Below are positions 59,135 through 62,606 of a stretch of 62,606 nucleotides of DNA, one piece after another. Origin of the DNA: CAMLKC01 sp035493555 (lineage in GTDB: Bacteria > Patescibacteriota > Saccharimonadia > Saccharimonadales > Saccharimonadaceae); the NCBI GenBank assembly GCA_035493555.1, contig DATJIC010000007.1, forward strand, positions 1 through 62,606, written 5' to 3'. Each line of letters opens with the position of its first letter. Position 1 is the stretch's first letter. A model generated the notes under the pieces. The model searched no databases. It was not told the DNA's origin and was given only the letters and a program-made list of their open reading frames with translations. A program made the translations under genes and the position numbers.

Positions 59135-59212
59135 ATGGCAGACAGAAAAGATGGACCAAACAAACATACACAAACAAAAAGAGGCTTTAAGCAATCTCAA
59201 TTTGACAAATAA
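59135..59212 (+). CDS. possible 25-residue small protein
   Basis: ATG at 59135 opens a 25-codon frame (MADRKDGPNKHTQ then TKRGFKQSQFDK) that ends in TAA. AGAGAGAAG lies just before the ATG and a TTATAT box further upstream, between this frame and the divergent peptidase gene. The product is very basic and hydrophilic. It is too short for recognition; it could also be chance. Confidence 0.3.
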   Translation: MADRKDGPNKHTQTKRGFKQSQFDK

Positions 59213-59221
59213 AATAATATC

Positions 59222-59245
59222 CCATGACTAGGGTGGAGGGATCGA
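59222..59245 (-). repeat. imperfect copy of the tRNA-Gln 3' end
   Basis: CCATGACTAGGGTGGAGGGA followed by TCGA matches the tRNA-Gln 3' end and its flank at 59400-59424 (CCATGGCTGGGGTGGAGGGA followed by TTCGA) with two substitutions and one missing base, in the same orientation, 178 bp away. No intact tRNA is formed by the bases next to it. Confidence 0.65.
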
Positions 59246-59360
59246 TTGTCGTGCTCCTCGAATAGCTAAAGCCATCTCGTCAGCCACGCAGGTAAAACTC
59301 AAACTGCCCTGGCAGTTTTAGCCCGTCGGGTTCGAACCCCCCTCAAAAACTCCAATCAAA

Positions 59361-59400
59361 GAAATAGTCCAAGCCTCGTAAACGAAACTTGGACTATTTC
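59361..59400 (-). terminator. hairpin after tRNA-Gln
   Basis: GAAATAGTCCAAG at 59361-59373 pairs with CTTGGACTATTTC at 59388-59400 (13 bp, 14-nt loop). It begins 3 nt after the tRNA CCA end and is followed by TTTGATTGGAGTTTTT on the minus strand. Confidence 0.75.
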
Positions 59401-59402
59401 CA

Positions 59403-59477
59403 TGGCTGGGGTGGAGGGATTCGAACCCCCGAATGCCAGGACCAGAACCTGGTGCCTTACCACTTGGCGACACCCCA
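59403..59477 (-). tRNA. tRNA-Gln (anticodon CUG)
   Basis: Minus strand: acceptor TGGGGTG pairs with CACCCCA; D-arm GCC/GGC; anticodon stem CCAGG/CCTGG with loop TTCTGGT (anticodon CTG); T-arm GGGGG-TTCGAAT-CCCTC; discriminator G and encoded CCA. The U1-A72 pair is the usual tRNA-Gln feature. CAG codons are read. With GatCAB present and no glutaminyl-tRNA synthetase seen, charging may go through Glu-tRNA(Gln). Confidence 0.95.
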
Positions 59478-59530
59478 TCAGCAGATCTGATTATACCACT
59501 ACCAGAGGTATCGCTCAAGGGATATTATGG

Positions 59531-60478
59531 TTAAACCAGCTGGGTGCCAGCCCTGCCGTCAAGCGCCTCGATTGCTTTTTGTGGAGAGGTAATAATAGAC
59601 CGGTTGCCTTCGCGGAGCTGAACGAACTCAAGCGCCGCCTGCACCTTGGGTAGCATACTGCCCGGAGCAAACTGGCCATCCACCACATGTTGCTGCATTT
59701 CTTCTACTGTTACCTCGTACAACGGGGTTTCGTTTGGCTGACGGTAATTAATCGTAACGGCATCTACTGTCGTTAAAATAAGCAGCGTATCCGCGCTAAT
59801 AAGCTCGGCCATTTTTGCTGCCGTGCGGTCTTTATCGATCACTCCCTCAATCCCTACAAGCCCATCAGGCTGCTGTACAACAGGAACACCGCCACCGCCT
59901 GCCGCAATGACAATATCCCCCGCAGCAAGTGAGTTTTGAATGAATTTTCTTTCGACAATATCAAGTGGCAAGGGCGATGGTACCACCCGCCGCCACCCGC
60001 GACCTGCGTCTTCTTTTACTGCAGCATCGTCACCCACTGCAGTGCGGGCAGCTGTTTCATCTACATAAAATGGACCGACCGGCTTACTGGGGTTTTGAAA
60101 CGCCGTATCGTTTTGGTCCACCACTACCTGGGTAACAACCGAGGCAACGCTGCGATCGCTTTTTGCCGCCAGCAGCTCGTTCTGTAAGCCCTGTTGCAAC
60201 CAGTAGCCAATTTCACCCTGGCTCATTGCAACGCAGGTGTCGAGTGGCGAAGCCGGAGTTTCGGGCGTATTAAGGGCCTGCTCATGTAAAAAGATATTCC
60301 CCACCTGCGGGCCATTACCATGCACAATAACGAGCTTATGGCCAGCGAGCGCCAGCGAGACAAGCTGGCGTGCTGTCTCGCGGGCAACTGCCTGCTGGTC
60401 TTTTACACTTGTCTCGCCACTGCGCTGGAGTGCGTTGCCACCAAGAGCAACGACGATTGTTTTTTGTGTTTCTTCCAT
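59531..60478 (-). CDS. arcC: carbamate kinase
   Basis: This 315-residue enzyme, from the ATG at 60478, makes ATP from carbamoyl-phosphate. VVALGGNALQRSGE (about 9-22), VIVHGNGPQVGNIFLHEQA (about 49-67), RRVVPSPLPLDIVERKFIQN (about 160) and IAAGGGGVPVVQQPDGLVGI (about 188) are family signatures. KDRTAAKMAELISADTLLIL completes the nucleotide site. It lies 7 bp after the antiporter gene, and with ArcB forms the energy-yielding half of the arginine deiminase pathway. Confidence 0.95.
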   Translation of the reverse strand: MEETQKTIVVALGGNALQRSGETSVKDQQAVARETARQLVSLALAGHKLVIVHGNGPQVGNIFLHEQALNTPETPASPLDTCVAMSQGEIGYWLQQGLQNELLAAKSDRSVASVVTQVVVDQNDTAFQNPSKPVGPFYVDETAARTAVGDDAAVKEDAGRGWRRVVPSPLPLDIVERKFIQNSLAAGDIVIAAGGGGVPVVQQPDGLVGIEGVIDKDRTAAKMAELISADTLLILTTVDAVTINYRQPNETPLYEVTVEEMQQHVVDGQFAPGSMLPKVQAALEFVQLREGNRSIITSPQKAIEALDGRAGTQLV

Positions 60479-60485
60479 CTGATTA

Positions 60486-61928
60486 TTATATAACGGAAAG
60501 ATCACCGTTCATGATGCGGTACAGACAAAATACACAGAGTGCAACCAGTACGCCAGCAGCAAGAAACTCCTTAGCCGTAAATATCTTTTCGCGGTTTTTT
60601 ATTTGCATCAGTACATACACAACAATAGCAGGGGTGTACAGCAGCACCGTGAGCAGCAGATAGTCGAGTCCGGCCGCATAGACAAGCCATATTGCATACA
60701 GGCTCGCGACAACGCCGATAATAATATTGCGCATGCGTCCGGGAGCTGCGGCTTTTTCGGCTGCAGATAGCTTAAGCTGGTAAAACGCAGTAAAAGCATA
60801 CGGCAGCAAAATTGCAGAGGTTGCAAGCGAATACATGAAGTCATACGCTTTAATCGGTGTCAAAAAGAGCAGCAGAAATGCCTGAATAAGAACGTTCGTT
60901 ACCAGCAGCGATACAACCGGCACACCCTTAGCGTTGACCTTAGCAAAGTAACTTGGGAAAGCCTTCTTTTTGGCGGCTTGGTAGGGCAGTTCGGTGGCAA
61001 ACATCGTCCATGCAAGCCATGCACCAGTAATAGAAATAACCACGCCGATGTTAATAAGAACAGCACCCCATGAGCCTACGACCGATTCCAGAAGTGTAGC
61101 CATTGCCGGCTGACCAAGTTCGGCAAGCTCGGGGCGGGTTTTAAGCCCAAGCGAAAGAGCAGTAACCAAAAAGTAAATAGCTGTCACCGTAAACAGACCG
61201 AGGAACGTGGCGCGGGCAACATTTGCCTTGTTTTTTGCGCGCCCCGAGAACACTACGGCACCTTCGATACCGATAAATACCCATACGGTCACGAGCATCG
61301 TGCTCATTACCTGATCCAGCACGTCGCTAAATTCAAACCCCTTAGAAGCAGTTCCCCAGATGTCGGATGTAAAGATATTCAGTTTGAACGCGACAAATGC
61401 AGCCAGCAAAAATATAGCGATCGGGATCAGTTTTGCGGCCGTAATGAGCATGTTAACTACGCTTGCCGTCTTCATGCCACGCATTACCAGGAAGTTAACA
61501 ACCCATAGCAGTATCGAGGCGCCAATAACCGAAGGGAGATTCTGACCGTCCCCGAATACCTTGAAAAAATAACCTACCGAACTGAACAAGAGTGTCGCAT
61601 AGGCAACGTTGCCAATCCAGGCGGAGATCCAATACCCCCAGGCAGAGTTAAAACCCATATACTTGCCGAAGCCGGCTTGGGCATAGCTGTAAATGCCGGC
61701 GTCAAGGTCGGGACGTTTTTTAGTAAGGTTTTGGAAACAAAGAGCCAAAAAGAGCATCCCCAAGCCAGTTATTCCCCACCCAATGGTAATTGCCATTAGG
61801 GACGCACCCGCGGAGATATTGCTCATCAGGTTAAAGACGCCGGCGCCGATAATCGAACCGACGACAAGCCCGGTCAGTTGCAGTAACCCGAGATTCCCCT
61901 TCTTTTCGCTAGATTTTGTTGTTGCCAT
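60486..61928 (-). CDS. arcD: APC-family amino-acid antiporter (arginine/ornithine type)
   Basis: This 480-residue transporter has 12 membrane helices, with the APC signature GLVVGSIIGAGVFNLMSNIS (about 20-39) and PDLDAGIYSYAQAGFGKYMG. VWVFIGIEGAVVFSGRAKNK (about 215) is typical of the basic amino acid antiporter (APA) group. Placed between arcB and arcC, it most likely swaps arginine for ornithine, though citrulline or another basic amino acid is possible. GGAGGTCC precedes the ATG. Confidence 0.88.
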   Translation of the reverse strand: MATTKSSEKKGNLGLLQLTGLVVGSIIGAGVFNLMSNISAGASLMAITIGWGITGLGMLFLALCFQNLTKKRPDLDAGIYSYAQAGFGKYMGFNSAWGYWISAWIGNVAYATLLFSSVGYFFKVFGDGQNLPSVIGASILLWVVNFLVMRGMKTASVVNMLITAAKLIPIAIFLLAAFVAFKLNIFTSDIWGTASKGFEFSDVLDQVMSTMLVTVWVFIGIEGAVVFSGRAKNKANVARATFLGLFTVTAIYFLVTALSLGLKTRPELAELGQPAMATLLESVVGSWGAVLINIGVVISITGAWLAWTMFATELPYQAAKKKAFPSYFAKVNAKGVPVVSLLVTNVLIQAFLLLFLTPIKAYDFMYSLATSAILLPYAFTAFYQLKLSAAEKAAAPGRMRNIIIGVVASLYAIWLVYAAGLDYLLLTVLLYTPAIVVYVLMQIKNREKIFTAKEFLAAGVLVALCVFCLYRIMNGDLSVI

Positions 61929-61957
61929 ACGAGGACCTCCTTGATCCCACGATTACG

Positions 61958-62606
61958 TTATAACGTTAAAGCAATGACCGCTTTAATGGTGTGCATACGA
62001 TTTTCAGCTTCGTCAAATACAATACTGTGAGAGCTGCGGAAGACCTCGTCGGTCACCTCCATACTCTCCAGTCCGTATTCTTGGAAGATTTTTTCTCCGG
62101 TGGCCGTTAGACGGTCATGAAAAGCCGGCAGGCAGTGCATAAATTTGACATTCTCGTTACCCGTTGCCCGTAAGAGCTCCATATTCACCTGGTAGTCTTT
62201 TAGCAGCGCGATCCGCTTGGCGTACTCCGCCTCCTCGCCCATCGACACCCAAACGTCGGTATAAATGACGTCCGCTCCTGCCACCGCCTCCTGCAGGTTG
62301 TCAGTAATGGTAATGACCGCACCTGTTTCGCCGGCGTATTCCCTGGCCTTTTGCACGAGCGCTTCGTCGGGGTGTAGTTCTTTTGGCGCGGCAATCCTAA
62401 AGTCCATACCCATTTTAGCGGCGCCTTCCATAAGGCTGTTTGCCATATTGTTACGACCATCACCGACAAATACCATTTTTATGCCGCGCAGCGCGCCTAC
62501 GTGCTCTTCGATCGTTAAAAAGTCGGCAAGTATTTGGGTGGGATGAGCCGTATCGGTGAGCCCGTTCCAAACAGGTACGCCAGCATACTGCGCCAGATCT
62601 TCGACC
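61958..62606 (-). CDS. arcB: ornithine carbamoyltransferase (partial; N-terminus beyond window)
   Basis: The frame is open to the right edge, so only the C-terminal 216 residues are seen. VPVWNGLTDTAHPTQILADF (carbamoyl-phosphate/ornithine region) and FVGDGRNNMANSLMEGAAKM are in the first visible part. YTDVWVSMGEEAEYAKRIAL and KFMHCLPAFHD (the conserved HCLP loop) follow, then EVTDEVFRSSHSIVFDEAEN near the end. In the catabolic direction it splits citrulline into ornithine and carbamoyl-phosphate. It heads the visible arcB-arcD-arcC run; arcA is probably outside. Confidence 0.94.
   Translation of the reverse strand, partial: VEDLAQYAGVPVWNGLTDTAHPTQILADFLTIEEHVGALRGIKMVFVGDGRNNMANSLMEGAAKMGMDFRIAAPKELHPDEALVQKAREYAGETGAVITITDNLQEAVAGADVIYTDVWVSMGEEAEYAKRIALLKDYQVNMELLRATGNENVKFMHCLPAFHDRLTATGEKIFQEYGLESMEVTDEVFRSSHSIVFDEAENRMHTIKAVIALTL

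Larger units (their letters stand above)
59109..59402. other. intergenic region with small ORF, tRNA-like remnant and hairpins
   Basis: This 294-bp gap holds an AT-rich divergent promoter zone, the possible 25-codon ORF (59135-59212), the tRNA-Gln 3'-end-like copy (59222-59245), a GGGTTCGAACCC T-loop-like palindrome near 59328-59339, a hairpin AAACTGCC-CT-GGCAGTTT (59301-59318) and the tRNA-Gln terminator (59361-59400). No larger gene is seen. Confidence 0.6.

Noticed and set aside
59222..59353. tmRNA (ssrA)
   Set aside because: A T-loop-like GGTTCGAACC is present, but the acceptor arms do not pair, the length is too short and no tag reading frame is found.
1..62606. CRISPR arrays, insertion sequences, prophage genes, rRNA genes
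   Set aside because: No regularly spaced repeats, transposase, integrase, phage structural or rRNA sequences were seen.

Overview
This window most likely comes from a member of Candidatus Saccharibacteria (TM7, Patescibacteria), probably a free-living or environmental lineage. The evidence is a compact gene set with many 1-4 bp ATGA/TAATG overlaps, a phosphoketolase-based sugar pathway, an arginine-deiminase-type gene cluster, and a lone cytochrome bo3 quinol oxidase with a type II NADH dehydrogenase. No heme or quinone synthesis genes are present here. UGA is a normal stop codon: it ends gatC, tktN, cyoA, cyoC, pheS and the gene between pheS and pheT, each in an ATGA overlap. The code is therefore standard code 11, not the UGA-Gly code of Gracilibacteria/Absconditabacteria. 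The lineage is an inference from gene content; no rRNA gene is present.

Layout, left to right. 1-863: two tandem paralogous alpha/beta-hydrolase-like genes, the first cut by the window edge. 890-4250: pilus/secretion ATPase, SPOUT RNA methyltransferase and a secreted CHAP peptidoglycan hydrolase. 4312-8046: DNA polymerase III alpha, broken by one in-frame UGA at an invariant glycine. 8102-9275: four small membrane or stress-type proteins. 9335-14400: GalU, a P-loop kinase and the gatC-gatA-x-gatB operon, where x is a membrane-anchored protein with a HEPN-like RNxxxH motif. 14500-20729: ABC-2 exporter, DEAD-box helicase with an RGG-rich N-terminus, EEP nuclease/phosphatase and UvrB. 20743-29448: a SLOG protein, unknown proteins, and a carbon block (PfkB kinase, class II aldolase, split transketolase, Rpe, RpiB, GAPDH). 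29605-34180: Rel, pyrophosphatase, GDPD, thioredoxin reductase and an FKBP. 34237-40741: NDH-2 and the cyoABCDE terminal oxidase operon, in which CyoD carries an extra cupredoxin-like domain. 40856-46585: membrane protein, the pheS-(PNPOx-like)-pheT operon and an aquaporin with a lysine-rich tail. 46641-49972: RmuC, small membrane proteins, PAP2 and VIT1-family genes. 50020-53599: acetate kinase-phosphoketolase operon. 53653-59108: HAD phosphatase, Nudix, several unknown membrane proteins, a peptidase C26 and peptidase E. 59135-62606: a possible 25-codon ORF, tRNA-Gln(CUG), carbamate kinase, an amino-acid antiporter and a partial ornithine carbamoyltransferase.

How the genes work together. 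Sugars probably pass through the non-oxidative pentose phosphate enzymes to phosphoketolase, giving acetyl-phosphate (ATP through AckA) and glyceraldehyde-3-phosphate (oxidised by GAPDH). NADH can be reoxidised by NDH-2, with quinol oxidised by the bo3 oxidase. ArcB, ArcC and the antiporter give a second ATP route from arginine/citrulline. GatCAB with tRNA-Gln points to the indirect Gln-tRNA route. Several genes (trmH, gatC, rel, pheS, GDPD, 54398) have a -10 box only 7-11 nt before the ATG, which suggests leaderless or near-leaderless mRNAs. Strong bidirectional hairpin terminators separate converging units.
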